Assembly: GCA_964642165.1 (NCBI GenBank)
Contig: CAZXOC010000004.1
Span: 3,091-67,090 of the forward strand
DNA from: CAYRVX01 sp964642165
GTDB taxonomy: Bacteria; Planctomycetota; Phycisphaerae; SM23-33
DNA: 64,000 bases
Direction of reading: 5' to 3'
The first letter of the stretch is position 1. Every line of letters starts with the position of its first letter. The notes under the pieces are model-generated. The model made no database searches, was not told the origin of the DNA, and was given only the letters and a program-made list of their open reading frames with translations. Position numbers and translations under genes: made by a program. Positions 1-8,701 of the stretch are shown here, in pieces.

Positions 1-470
1 ATGGTTCGCAGCTTCAGCGTGACGGGGCGGGCCTTGCCGTCGCGACGCACGGTGAGCCTGAGCATGCCGTCGGCGCCCTCGGCCGCCTCGATCGCGCCGC
101 CGAGGTCCATCAGCGGCCCTTCGCCGCCGCAGTTCTTGTAGCCCCAGCCGAACTTGTGCGGCGTTTCGAAGGCCTTGCCGCCCGCGCCGACAATCACGTC
201 GCCCACCTTCAGCTTCCCGTCGGCCGGCGTGCCCTTAAAGACATACCGCACCTCGAGCGACCGGGCGTCCAGCTTCGCCCGCGCGCCGGTCTGGCCGAGG
301 TTCACGAACGAGCCGGGCACCTGGTTGTCCGGCTCGAAGCGCGTCTTGCGATCCCACGGGTAGTTCTTGCTGATGCCCCACGCCGAGGAGGCGGCCAGGG
401 CGATGGCGACGACCGTTGACCCCATGCCCCACCGCGACACACACGACAACGACTCTGCTTGCTGTTTCAT
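1..470 (-). CDS. Secreted PDZ-domain protein (DUF6288-like), 3' part beyond left edge
   Basis: Reading leftward from an ATG at 470, the frame stays open to the window edge. It encodes a signal-peptide-like segment with a hydrophobic run ending ASSAWG. A conserved-looking block NLGQTGARAKL follows, then a PDZ-like fold with the carboxylate-loop-type stretch KGTPADGKLKVGDVIVG and a later R-L-T-V-R-R-D-G strand. This layout matches the N-terminus of planctomycete DUF6288 proteins as I remember them; that family name is an inference. The gene follows the LamG gene by about 20 bases on the same strand, so it is probably the last visible member of the ABC-transporter operon. An in-frame ATG at 488 is an alternative start, but only 470 has a GGGAG element upstream. 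The C-terminal part is not visible, so catalytic content is unknown. Confidence 0.7.
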   Translation of the reverse strand, partial: MKQQAESLSCVSRWGMGSTVVAIALAASSAWGISKNYPWDRKTRFEPDNQVPGSFVNLGQTGARAKLDARSLEVRYVFKGTPADGKLKVGDVIVGAGGKAFETPHKFGWGYKNCGGEGPLMDLGGAIEAAEGADGMLRLTVRRDGKARPVTLKLRT

Positions 471-491
471 CTCTGCACTTGCTCCCATGAG

Positions 492-2492
492 TCAGGCGGG
501 GCGGAGCGTCAGGCGGACGGGCCGTTCGGCTTCCAGGCGTGTCCACACGATCAGGTCGGTTCCGTCGACGCGCCGGCGATGGCCGAAGCGGAAGTCGCGC
601 CCTCGCGGGACGGCCTCGCCGTCGACCTCGAGCGAGGCGCCCGCCTCGGGCCAGTCGGCCACGACCAGGGCGGGGTTGATGACGGGCGACTCGCCGCTGC
701 CGGCCAGCTCGATCGCCAGAGGCGCCGCGTCGTCCGCGCCGACGCGCGTCAGGCGGTAGGCCCGCTGGCTGAGGTCGAAGCCGGCGCTCGAGAAGCCGCC
801 GCCCTCGGTGCGCAGCTCGGGCGCCCGCGTCCAGCCCTTCGCGATCGTGACCAGTCGCTCGATCGGCGCCTCCGTCATGCCGTACAGGCCGTTCCACCAC
901 AGCCGCCCGGCCGCCTCGTGCAGCGGAGGGTACGAGATCGGGAAGCCCAGGAAGCTCGTCGCGCGGTCGGCGGCCTGGCTGGTCCGCCCGTCGCAGATCG
1001 CCTGCCCGACGGGCCAGTGGCAGCACGAGCCGGGCCCCGACAGGGCCGCCAGGGGCTTGTGGACCGTGTGGCACATGCGGTTGCCGGGCTCGAAGATGAT
1101 GAACGGCCTTGCCCGCGACCGGAAGTGGTGCATCTGGATCGTGAGGTCCTCGGGCAGGACGGGCTCGGCGGCCTTGGGGTCCTCGACGAACGACAGGACG
1201 CCGGTCTCGCCCTTCAGGTTGGCCACGGTGGCGTAGTCCGTGTCGATCACGTCGCCCTGGAGCTGCCCCGGATGACACAGCGGGATCGACTCCTGGAACT
1301 GCCTCGGCTCGCCGAGCGTCCCCCGGGCCCACGTGACCTTCCGAACGCCCGTCACGTCCGGGTAGAAGTAGTAGTACTCGTCGATCCAGCAGGCCCAGTC
1401 GGTCCTCTCGTCCACGCGCCAGTGCCGGCCGTGGGCGCTGACCGGGGCGTACCGCCAGTGCACGACGACGCGGGCGTCGGTGTTCTCGATGATGCGGACG
1501 TGCGAGTAGCGGCAGTGGCGGTCCTGCATGTGCTCGAAGCAGCCCTCCCGGTCGTTCCAGGCCTCGACGCTCTGGTCGGCCATCCACAGGCCGTTCTCGG
1601 AGACCCACGCCGGCGAGTACCGCGTCCCGCGCCAGAACACGACCCGCGCGGGCGACTCGTCGAACCGCACGAGCACGTCCGGGTCCGGGCCGACGCGCCA
1701 GAGCGCATCCCACTCGGGATAGTATTCGAGCGTGCCGTAGTACGCGCCGAACCGTCCCGGGCCGGCCGGGCCGGAGGGCATGACGCGCGGCGGCAGGTCG
1801 GGGGCCGCGGTTGGAGGGCTCGCCGAGCGGGCCGCCCGGACCTCCTCGGCGCTCAGCGCCCTGTCGTGGAGCTTCAGCTCGTCCAGCAAGCCGTCCAGCG
1901 AGAACCACGACGCCAGCGTGCCTTGCTCCCGGTGAATGTGGGAGGGCTTTCGCGGCCCGTCGTTCATTCCGATCCGCAGGTCGGCGCCCTCGGCGTACGT
2001 CGGCTCGCCCGTCACGTCCAGGCGCCCGGCCTGTCTGCCGCTGACGTACACCGTCAGCCCGTCGGCGGCATGGAACGTCGCGGCCACGTGGACCCATTCG
2101 CGCAGCGGGATGGCGAACTCCCCGCAGGAGCACACGCGCCACTCCCCGCCGGCGGCGAGCTCGAGGGCGACTTCGCCCCGCGGCCCGACGGCGAACCGGT
2201 ACCCGGCCCGGTCGCCGCGGGCCTGGCCGATGATCGGGCACCAGTTCCACGGGTACGCCGCCAGCGCGACCCACGCCTCGACGGTGAAGGCCTCGCCCAG
2301 CTTCGGCGCCTTCGCCGCTTCGCGCGTGATGAGCGTCGTGAACCCGTCCAGCTTCAGGGCCGAGCCCGTCACGCCCGGTACGAGGGCGTGGTTGCCGTCG
2401 ATGCGGTCGGCGACCTGCGCCGCACAGTCCCACGCGACGGCCGGATCGCTTCCCTCGAAACGCCACCAGGCCACCGGCACGGGAGCACCCAT
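492..2492 (-). CDS. LamG / concanavalin A-like lectin domain protein
   Basis: A protein of 666 residues from the ATG at 2492. The first ~200 residues are a LamG-type jelly roll, with WRFEG at the start and typical strands such as FTVEAWV, WVHVAATF and LDGLLDELKLHDRALSAEEV near the end. The remaining ~450 residues look like a mostly beta, carbohydrate-processing-like region that I do not recognise. It has many tryptophans and tyrosines, as in YYYFYPDVTGVRKVTW. No signal peptide is obvious from this start. A GTG at 2591 overlaps the upstream permease stop (GTGA) and would add 33 charged residues; I prefer 2492 because the domain begins directly there. It is cotranscribed with the ABC transporter genes, which suggests a role in binding or degrading a glycan or glycoconjugate. 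The substrate is unknown. Confidence 0.75.
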   Translation of the reverse strand: MGAPVPVAWWRFEGSDPAVAWDCAAQVADRIDGNHALVPGVTGSALKLDGFTTLITREAAKAPKLGEAFTVEAWVALAAYPWNWCPIIGQARGDRAGYRFAVGPRGEVALELAAGGEWRVCSCGEFAIPLREWVHVAATFHAADGLTVYVSGRQAGRLDVTGEPTYAEGADLRIGMNDGPRKPSHIHREQGTLASWFSLDGLLDELKLHDRALSAEEVRAARSASPPTAAPDLPPRVMPSGPAGPGRFGAYYGTLEYYPEWDALWRVGPDPDVLVRFDESPARVVFWRGTRYSPAWVSENGLWMADQSVEAWNDREGCFEHMQDRHCRYSHVRIIENTDARVVVHWRYAPVSAHGRHWRVDERTDWACWIDEYYYFYPDVTGVRKVTWARGTLGEPRQFQESIPLCHPGQLQGDVIDTDYATVANLKGETGVLSFVEDPKAAEPVLPEDLTIQMHHFRSRARPFIIFEPGNRMCHTVHKPLAALSGPGSCCHWPVGQAICDGRTSQAADRATSFLGFPISYPPLHEAAGRLWWNGLYGMTEAPIERLVTIAKGWTRAPELRTEGGGFSSAGFDLSQRAYRLTRVGADDAAPLAIELAGSGESPVINPALVVADWPEAGASLEVDGEAVPRGRDFRFGHRRRVDGTDLIVWTRLEAERPVRLTLRPA

Positions 2493-2587
2493 CTCGCCGT
2501 CCCCGTTCTCGCGGCTTTCAGTACGTCTCAATTCAGGACCTTTCGTGTTTCCGTGCGCTCTGTCTTCCCTGTCGCGGAGAATCGCGC

Positions 2588-3727
2588 TCACCTGCCGGCG
2601 TACGGGTCGGCGGCGTCGCGCAGGCCGTCACCCACGAAGTTGAAGCACAGGACCGTCATCGTGATCATCACGACGGGGGCCATGAGCCAGGGATAGCATC
2701 GCACCGCCTCGATGTCCATGCAGTCCTGGAGAATGACGCCCCAACTGACCACGGGCTCGCGAAGCCCCAGGCCCAGGAAGCTCAGGCTCGTCTCGCCGAG
2801 GATCACGCCGGGCACGGCCAGCGTCAGCGAGACGATGATGTGGCTGGTGAAGCCCGGCAGCAGGTGGCGGAAGATGATGCGGGAATGCCCGGCCCCCAGC
2901 AGCCGGGCCGCCGCGGTGTAGTCCTCCTCGCGCAGCGAGAGGATCTTGCCGCGCACCACGCGCGCCAGGCCGGTCCAGCTCAACAGCCCCAGCGCGACGG
3001 TGATGCCGAAGTAGGTCTTCAGCGGCGACCAGTCGTTGGGCACGGCCGCCCCCAGCGCCAGCCACATCGGCAGGCGGGGGAAGGAGTTGATGATCTCGAT
3101 GAGCCGTTGGATGATCGTGTCGGTGCGGCCGGACAGGTACCCGCTGATCCCCCCGATCGCCAGCCCGAGGACGAAGGTCACCGCGATGCCGACCAGCCCC
3201 ACGGACAGCGAGACGCGGGCGCCGTGGAGGACCCGGCTGAGCAGGTCCCGCCCGTACCGGTCGGCGCCGAGGAACAGGAAGGGGCGTCGCCGGCTGGCGG
3301 GGGTCCACCCGTTCTTCTCGGGATCCGCCCCGCAGAAGTGCGTTCGGCAGGGCACGAGCCCGAGCAGGCGGTACTCGTCTCCCTGGACGAAGAAGCCGAG
3401 CTTCAGCACCTCGCCGGGCCGGCGGACGTACGTCTGGCGCAGCGTGACGGGATCGACGTGCTGCCGGAGCATGGGGGCGTACAGCCCGCCGTGCCGCAGG
3501 CTGAAGCGAACCGATTGGGGCGGGCAGAAGGCGTAATCGAGGTCCTTGCGATCGGTGCTCTGGGGCGCGAAGAAGCCGGCGAACACCGCCACGAAGTAGA
3601 GGAAGCCGACGACGGACAGCGCCACGACGGCCAGCTTGTGCCTGTGGAATCGTCGCCAGATCAGCCGGCGCTGCGAGAGCACCCCCGCGGAGGTCCCGTC
3701 GCGCGATCGCCCGGGGAGGATCCTCAT
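2588..3727 (-). CDS. ABC transporter permease, OppC/DppC type
   Basis: A 379-residue inner-membrane permease of the BPD_transp_1 family. The N-terminus has one membrane span (LAVVALSVVGFLYFVAVFAGFF). A ~100-residue hydrophilic periplasmic insert follows, longer than in typical OppC, and then five more spans. The coupling-helix (EAA-loop) region reads DYTAAARLLGAGHSRIIFRH, matching the consensus for peptide/nickel-type permeases. The C-terminal SLSFLGLGLREPVVSWG segment is also characteristic. The start overlaps the stop of the upstream binding-protein/permease fusion in an ATGA arrangement, so translation is coupled. Together the two would form the membrane part of an oligopeptide- or oligosaccharide-type importer. 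No ATPase gene is present in the window. Confidence 0.92.
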   Translation of the reverse strand: MRILPGRSRDGTSAGVLSQRRLIWRRFHRHKLAVVALSVVGFLYFVAVFAGFFAPQSTDRKDLDYAFCPPQSVRFSLRHGGLYAPMLRQHVDPVTLRQTYVRRPGEVLKLGFFVQGDEYRLLGLVPCRTHFCGADPEKNGWTPASRRRPFLFLGADRYGRDLLSRVLHGARVSLSVGLVGIAVTFVLGLAIGGISGYLSGRTDTIIQRLIEIINSFPRLPMWLALGAAVPNDWSPLKTYFGITVALGLLSWTGLARVVRGKILSLREEDYTAAARLLGAGHSRIIFRHLLPGFTSHIIVSLTLAVPGVILGETSLSFLGLGLREPVVSWGVILQDCMDIEAVRCYPWLMAPVVMITMTVLCFNFVGDGLRDAADPYAGR

Positions 3728-6700
3728 CGGCTGCCTCCTCCGAAGCGGATCCGCGGGTCCAGCCACAGCAGCAGCAGGTCGCTGACCAGCGTGCCGAGCA
3801 CGCCGAGGAGGCTGAGGACCATCAGCATGGACCCGGCCATGTACATGTCCTGGCTGAACAGCGCGGTGATCATGAGCGGCCCGACGGTGGGCAGCGACAG
3901 GACGATGGCGACGATCGACCCGCCGGACACCAGCCGCGGGAACAGCCCGCCGATCGACGAGATGAACGGGTTCAGCGCCATCCGGACCGGGTACTTGAAC
4001 AGCAGCTTCATGGGGCGGACGCCCTTGGCCATGGCCGTGACGACGTAGGGCTTCTTCAGCTCGTCCAGCAGGTTGGCGCGCATGACGCGGATCATGCCCG
4101 CCGTGCCGGTCACGCCCATGACGAGCACGGGGATCCAGATGTGCTTGAGCAGGTCGAGCACCTTGCCCACGTCCCACTCGGGCCGGGCGACGTACTCGGC
4201 GGAGAAGAGGCCCTCGATGTCGGTGACCGCCGCCAGGACCAGCGCCAGGAGGAACCCCGGAATGCACATGCCCAGGAAGCCGACGAACGTGAAGAGGTAG
4301 TCCCCGGGCGAGTACTGCTTCACGGCCGAGTAGATGCCGATGGGAATCGCCACCGCCCAGGTGAACAGGATCGTGCCGAGCGAGATGAAGAAGGTCAGCA
4401 CGATGCGGTCGCCGATGACGGCGTTGATCTCCTTCAGCGTCTCCATGGACCGGCCGAGGTTGCCCTGGAGCAGCCCGCGGTCCTTCTCGTCGAACGTGGC
4501 GAACCAGTGGAAGCCCATCCAGCGCCCGTACTGCTTCCAGGCCGGCTCCTCGTAGTGGAACATCCGCCGGAGGTCGTTCAGCTCCTCCTGGACGCGGGCG
4601 GAGTCCATGCCGGCTTCCTCCAGTTGCACGATCCGCGCGGTGAGGAAGTCGCCCGGCGGCAACTGGATGATGACGAACGCGCTGATGGAGATGATCAGCA
4701 AGGTGGGGACCATGATGAGCAGCCGGCGGGCGATGTACGGGTGCCGCACCACGACCAGCAGGCCGAACAGGGCGACGACGCCGACGATCAGCCAGCGGAT
4801 GACGGAGCCGCCGACGTGTGTTCCCGCTTCCCTCGGCCGCAGCGGCTCGGGGCTCCGCAGGGCGTCCATGATCGCCGCGCGCGCCCCGGGCGTGTGCTTG
4901 CGGTCGGCCCGGCGGGCGAAGAAGAACGTCTCCGGCGCCAGGTGGGACGGCGGGGTGAAGACCTCCCCCGCGAGGGCCTTGCGCGGCACGTTGCGAAAGC
5001 CCTCCTTGACCACCGCCAACTGCGGCGGCGCGGTGGCGACGCTGATGCTCCAGACGTTCTCCGCCGCGATGTCGAGGACCTGGTTGAAGACGCGCCGCTG
5101 GTCGGCCAGCGAGGAGGCCTGCCGGGCCCGTTCGTAGAGGGCGATGGCCCGGTGCATCGGGTGGTCCCTGGGGACGGGGATGGCGCCGCGTTCCAGCGCG
5201 CCCCCGTCCTTCTTGTAGTAGCCGCCCTGGTAGTACCACGAGCCCCACCGCGTGGCGTAGTAGGCCCCCGCGTCGGTGGGCACGTACAGCCGGGCCGACA
5301 GCAGCGGTGTGAACTCGCAGCCGGAGAAGTACACGTTGAGGTCGAAATTGGCGGTGTTCTTGTCGACGATGAACAGCGACCGTGCCCGGTGGCGCGGCAG
5401 CACGCGAAGGCCGACCTTCGCCCAGTCGTCCACGACGAACTGGCTGGGGCCGAAGCCGGTGTTCTCGCAGTAATCCAGGTAGAACGTCATCTGCGTGCCG
5501 TCGGGGAAGGTGCGGAAGTGCTCCCGGTCGCGGCGGGCCGGGTCGCCGCCGAGGTCGCGCCACAGCTCGTCCAGCAGCCGGCCGGCCTCGTCGGGGTCGT
5601 GCCGGACGAACGCGTTGGCGGACCGGTCGTGACGGAAGGGGCTCCCCTCGCCCGGCGAGACCTGCGAGGGGCGGCCCTGGCCCTTGTACTCCGCGCGGAT
5701 GCACAGTTCCCGGTCGATCGCCAGCGACAGCGCCTGCCGGAACCGCTTGTCCGCCAGGAGCTTCGCCTTCCAGCGCGTCGCGGGGTCGCCGGGGTGCACC
5801 ACGCGGATGAGGTTGGGGAAGATGACGTAGTTGCTTCGCTGGCCCGGGTACCAGTGCAGCACCTCGTAGCCGTTGAGGCGCCGGCGGCTCATCAGCTCGG
5901 TGTAGTCGCGGTAGCGGACGTTCGTCGACTGCATGGTGATCTTCCCGCCGGCGATGGTCTGCGGGAGCATCTTGTCGAGCTTGACGTCGATGAGGACCTG
6001 GTCGACGTAGGGCAACTGGTTGCCGTTGGCGTCGACCGCGCCGTAGTAGGGATTGCGCACCAGCATCATCGGCGGGACGGTCTGCCGCTTGCGGCACAGC
6101 CACGGGCGGAGGCTCGGGAGCTCCGGGTTGTCCAGCCCGCGGACCAGCGCGTACACCGCCCGGCGCGTGCCGAGACGGTGCGCGCGGAGGATCTCGCCGA
6201 TCCTCTCCTCGTCGCCGATCTTGGGGTCGGGGTGGTACTGCCGGAGGTAGTGCTCCGGGGAGTACAGGATGTCGCCGCCGCGGGTGAGGATCTCGGGAAA
6301 CAGGCCGTACGGCTCCTGGAAGGTGAACTTCACGTGGTACTTGTCCACCCGTTCCAGCGTGCCGGGCTTCCCGCCGGGCTGCATCCACGGCGGGGGAGAG
6401 CCGCCGAGGGTCTTGTCCAGGGCCTCGCACCGCCACCAGTACAGGATGTCGTCGGCGTCGACCTCGTGGCCGTCGGAGTAGCGCAGCCCCTTGCGCAGCG
6501 CGAGGATGAACTCCCGGTCGCCGTTGCGGGACTCCAGTCCCTTGGCGAAGTGCGGGCGGATGGGGTAGCCCTGCGGCGACCACTGGAACAGCCCGCAGCC
6601 GGACATCTGCCAGGTGAACGCGATGATCTCGTTGACGGTCAGCCCCGCCCGCAGCCACGTGCCCCCGTACTCGCCGATGCCGTCGACGCCCTTCAGGACG

Positions 6701-7128
6701 ATCGGTTCGGGTCCGACCCGCCGGGCCACCGGGGGCAGCGAGCCCTCGCGGACCAGTTCCGCCAACAGCGGCGATTCGCGACGCGGGTACCAGCTCGCCA
6801 GCTTGCCCTCCCGAACGAGCCGCTCGGCCAGGTCGGCCGGGATGTGGTCCTCGCCCGCCGGGCGGAGGGCCGCGGCCGCGTCGCGCTGGCTCTGGGGGAC
6901 GTCGACGTGGACGATCACCGGCCGGTTCGCATCCAGGGCAATGTCCCGAAGCGCCCGGGCCTCGGCCAGCTCGGCGGGCGTGTAGGACGGGGGCGGACGG
7001 TCGGTGTCCGGCTGGACCAGCCAGGCGAAGATCGCCAGCACGGCGAGGACGATCAACCCGCCGGCCAGCCAACTCAGGCGACGCAGCGCCGCCCCGACCG
7101 CCTGGATGGCACGACCTGACCTGACCAT
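3724..7128 (-). CDS. Fused ABC solute-binding protein (SBP_bac_5) and OppB-type permease
   Basis: A single uninterrupted 1,134-residue frame. Residues ~15-37 form an N-terminal membrane anchor (LAGGLIVLAVLAIFAWLV). Residues ~130-760 resemble extracellular solute-binding protein family 5: VPPMMLVRNPYYGAVD, then FRQALSLAIDRE, then the FYLDYCENTGF region. A second span (RWLIVGVVALFGLLVVV) leads straight into an OppB-like permease with the typical start RRLLIMVPTLLIISISAFVI and the EAA-loop-like segment PYVVTAMAKGVRPMKLLFKY. The topology works: the anchor goes out, the binding domain is periplasmic, the second span comes back in, and the permease follows. Tethering one binding domain to each permease would remove the need for a free lipoprotein receptor. 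The ATG at 7128 is the obvious start. A divergent GH4 glycosidase suggests a sugar-containing substrate. Confidence 0.9.
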   Translation of the reverse strand: MVRSGRAIQAVGAALRRLSWLAGGLIVLAVLAIFAWLVQPDTDRPPPSYTPAELAEARALRDIALDANRPVIVHVDVPQSQRDAAAALRPAGEDHIPADLAERLVREGKLASWYPRRESPLLAELVREGSLPPVARRVGPEPIVLKGVDGIGEYGGTWLRAGLTVNEIIAFTWQMSGCGLFQWSPQGYPIRPHFAKGLESRNGDREFILALRKGLRYSDGHEVDADDILYWWRCEALDKTLGGSPPPWMQPGGKPGTLERVDKYHVKFTFQEPYGLFPEILTRGGDILYSPEHYLRQYHPDPKIGDEERIGEILRAHRLGTRRAVYALVRGLDNPELPSLRPWLCRKRQTVPPMMLVRNPYYGAVDANGNQLPYVDQVLIDVKLDKMLPQTIAGGKITMQSTNVRYRDYTELMSRRRLNGYEVLHWYPGQRSNYVIFPNLIRVVHPGDPATRWKAKLLADKRFRQALSLAIDRELCIRAEYKGQGRPSQVSPGEGSPFRHDRSANAFVRHDPDEAGRLLDELWRDLGGDPARRDREHFRTFPDGTQMTFYLDYCENTGFGPSQFVVDDWAKVGLRVLPRHRARSLFIVDKNTANFDLNVYFSGCEFTPLLSARLYVPTDAGAYYATRWGSWYYQGGYYKKDGGALERGAIPVPRDHPMHRAIALYERARQASSLADQRRVFNQVLDIAAENVWSISVATAPPQLAVVKEGFRNVPRKALAGEVFTPPSHLAPETFFFARRADRKHTPGARAAIMDALRSPEPLRPREAGTHVGGSVIRWLIVGVVALFGLLVVVRHPYIARRLLIMVPTLLIISISAFVIIQLPPGDFLTARIVQLEEAGMDSARVQEELNDLRRMFHYEEPAWKQYGRWMGFHWFATFDEKDRGLLQGNLGRSMETLKEINAVIGDRIVLTFFISLGTILFTWAVAIPIGIYSAVKQYSPGDYLFTFVGFLGMCIPGFLLALVLAAVTDIEGLFSAEYVARPEWDVGKVLDLLKHIWIPVLVMGVTGTAGMIRVMRANLLDELKKPYVVTAMAKGVRPMKLLFKYPVRMALNPFISSIGGLFPRLVSGGSIVAIVLSLPTVGPLMITALFSQDMYMAGSMLMVLSLLGVLGTLVSDLLLLWLDPRIRFGGGSR

Positions 7129-7353
7129 CGCACTCCGCGCTGCGTGAGGCAGCCGGGGCCGCCGCCTTTTTCCGGGGCACGCGCCCCGGGAACTTCGTGC
7201 ATCGGACCCGACGTGCTGCTAGAGAATAACCGTCCTCCCGGGCGTTTGGCCATGCCGGGGGCGTCGCGGAGGCCCGGGCGGATCGTCCGGCGAGAAGTCG
7301 CCGCCCGCCTCGGGGGCCTCGACGACGCCCCCGGACACAGACGAGAGGCAGCG

Positions 7354-8685
7354 ATGCTGAAGATCGTATTTATCGGCGCCGGCAGCCAGTTCGGCGCGAC
7401 GTCGTTCGTGGACATCCTGTCCTTCGAGGCCCTGCGCGACAGCGAGGTCGTGCTGGTCGACGTCAATCCCAACCACCTGAGGCCCGTGGCGGCGTACGCC
7501 AGGAAGGTGGCCGAGCACCACGGCGCGCCGACGAAGATCGCCGAGGCCCCGGACTGGCGCGACGGCGCGCTGGACGGGGCCGACTTCGTCATCACCTCCT
7601 TCGCCCAGGGAGGCCCGGCCTATCGCGGCGAGCCGTTCCGCAGCGACATCTGCATCCCGCTGGCCCGCGGCATCCAGCAGAACGTGGGCGACACGGTCGG
7701 GCTGGGCGGCGTCCTGCGGATGATGCGCACCGCGCCGGAGCTGGTCGCCATCGCGAGGGACATGGAGCGCCGCTGCCCCCGCGCCGTGCTCATCAACTAC
7801 GTCAACCCCATGAGCATGCTGACGCGGATCCTGAACCTGGCGTGCCCGGCCGTACGCTCCTACGGGCTGTGCCACAACATCCAGGGCGGCATCCGCGAGA
7901 TCGCCCACTACGTCGGCTGCACGCACAAGGACCTTCGCTTCGAGGCCGCCGGGGTGAATCACCTGGACTGGTTCCTCCGCGTGGAGTACCTCGACGGGCG
8001 CGACGCCTACCCGGACCTGCGCCGGGCGGGCGAGGACCCCGCGAACTACCGCCGCTGCGCGTCGAAGTTCGAGCTGCTGAAGCACTTCGGCTACTGGTCG
8101 GCCGAGGGCCCCGGGCACGTCGCCGAGTACGTCCCCTACTTCCTGCCGCGCGACGAGGACCGCGAGTCGATCTTCGTCAAGAAGCGTCAGCCGCCGCCGG
8201 CGTGGGACGAGACCCACCCGCGTTGGGCGGCGGACTCCGACCTCGTCCAGCAGCTCGACGGGCGCAAGGCGATGGACCTGAAGCGCTCCTGCGAGTACGG
8301 CGCGCACCTCATCCACGCGGCGAGGAGCGACAACGTCCACCGCATGCACCTGAACGTGATGAACGCCGGGCTCATCGCGAACTTCCCCGACGACACGTGC
8401 GTGGAGGTCTGCTGCACGGCCGACCGGGCGGGGGTGCACCCGCACCGCGTGGGACGGATGCCCGTGGCGTTGGCGGCCCTGTGCCGCGGCATGGCCGACA
8501 TGCAGACGCTGGCCGGCGACGCCTTCCTCGAGCGGGACCTGCACAAGGCGTTCCTCGCCTGCGTGCTGGATCCGGCGACCGCCGCGTCCGCCGCCCCGGC
8601 CCGCATCCGCGAGTGCTTCAACGAGCTGCTCGAAGCGCAGCGGCCACTGCTCGAGCCCTACTGGGGCAAGGCGCTGCGCGTCTAG
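7354..8685 (+). CDS. Glycoside hydrolase family 4 (alpha-galactosidase/alpha-glucosidase-like)
   Basis: A 443-residue cytoplasmic enzyme. GH4 enzymes cleave glycosides by an NAD+- and Mn2+-dependent oxidation-elimination mechanism. The Rossmann nucleotide-binding start is MLKIVFIGAGSQFG (GAGS at residues 8-11). The metal-binding cysteine and histidine lie in GLCHNIQGG (C173) and GVNHLDWF (H203). The block NVGDTVGLGGVLRMMRTAPE is also typical of the MelA/AglA group, and the length is as expected for the family. The start ATG at 7354 follows GAGAGG by six bases; the frame is open further upstream but the homology begins here. It is divergent from the ABC importer operon, so it probably hydrolyses imported sugar conjugates. 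Which alpha- or beta-glycoside it uses cannot be told from the sequence. Confidence 0.93.
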   Translation: MLKIVFIGAGSQFGATSFVDILSFEALRDSEVVLVDVNPNHLRPVAAYARKVAEHHGAPTKIAEAPDWRDGALDGADFVITSFAQGGPAYRGEPFRSDICIPLARGIQQNVGDTVGLGGVLRMMRTAPELVAIARDMERRCPRAVLINYVNPMSMLTRILNLACPAVRSYGLCHNIQGGIREIAHYVGCTHKDLRFEAAGVNHLDWFLRVEYLDGRDAYPDLRRAGEDPANYRRCASKFELLKHFGYWSAEGPGHVAEYVPYFLPRDEDRESIFVKKRQPPPAWDETHPRWAADSDLVQQLDGRKAMDLKRSCEYGAHLIHAARSDNVHRMHLNVMNAGLIANFPDDTCVEVCCTADRAGVHPHRVGRMPVALAALCRGMADMQTLAGDAFLERDLHKAFLACVLDPATAASAAPARIRECFNELLEAQRPLLEPYWGKALRV

Positions 8686-8701
8686 GCGAGGCCGGTGGGC
8701 C

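Noticed and set aside
4141..7119. A 992-codon open frame antisense to the binding-protein/permease fusion
   Set aside because: It is a mirror of a conserved transporter gene and shows no recognisable fold or start signal.
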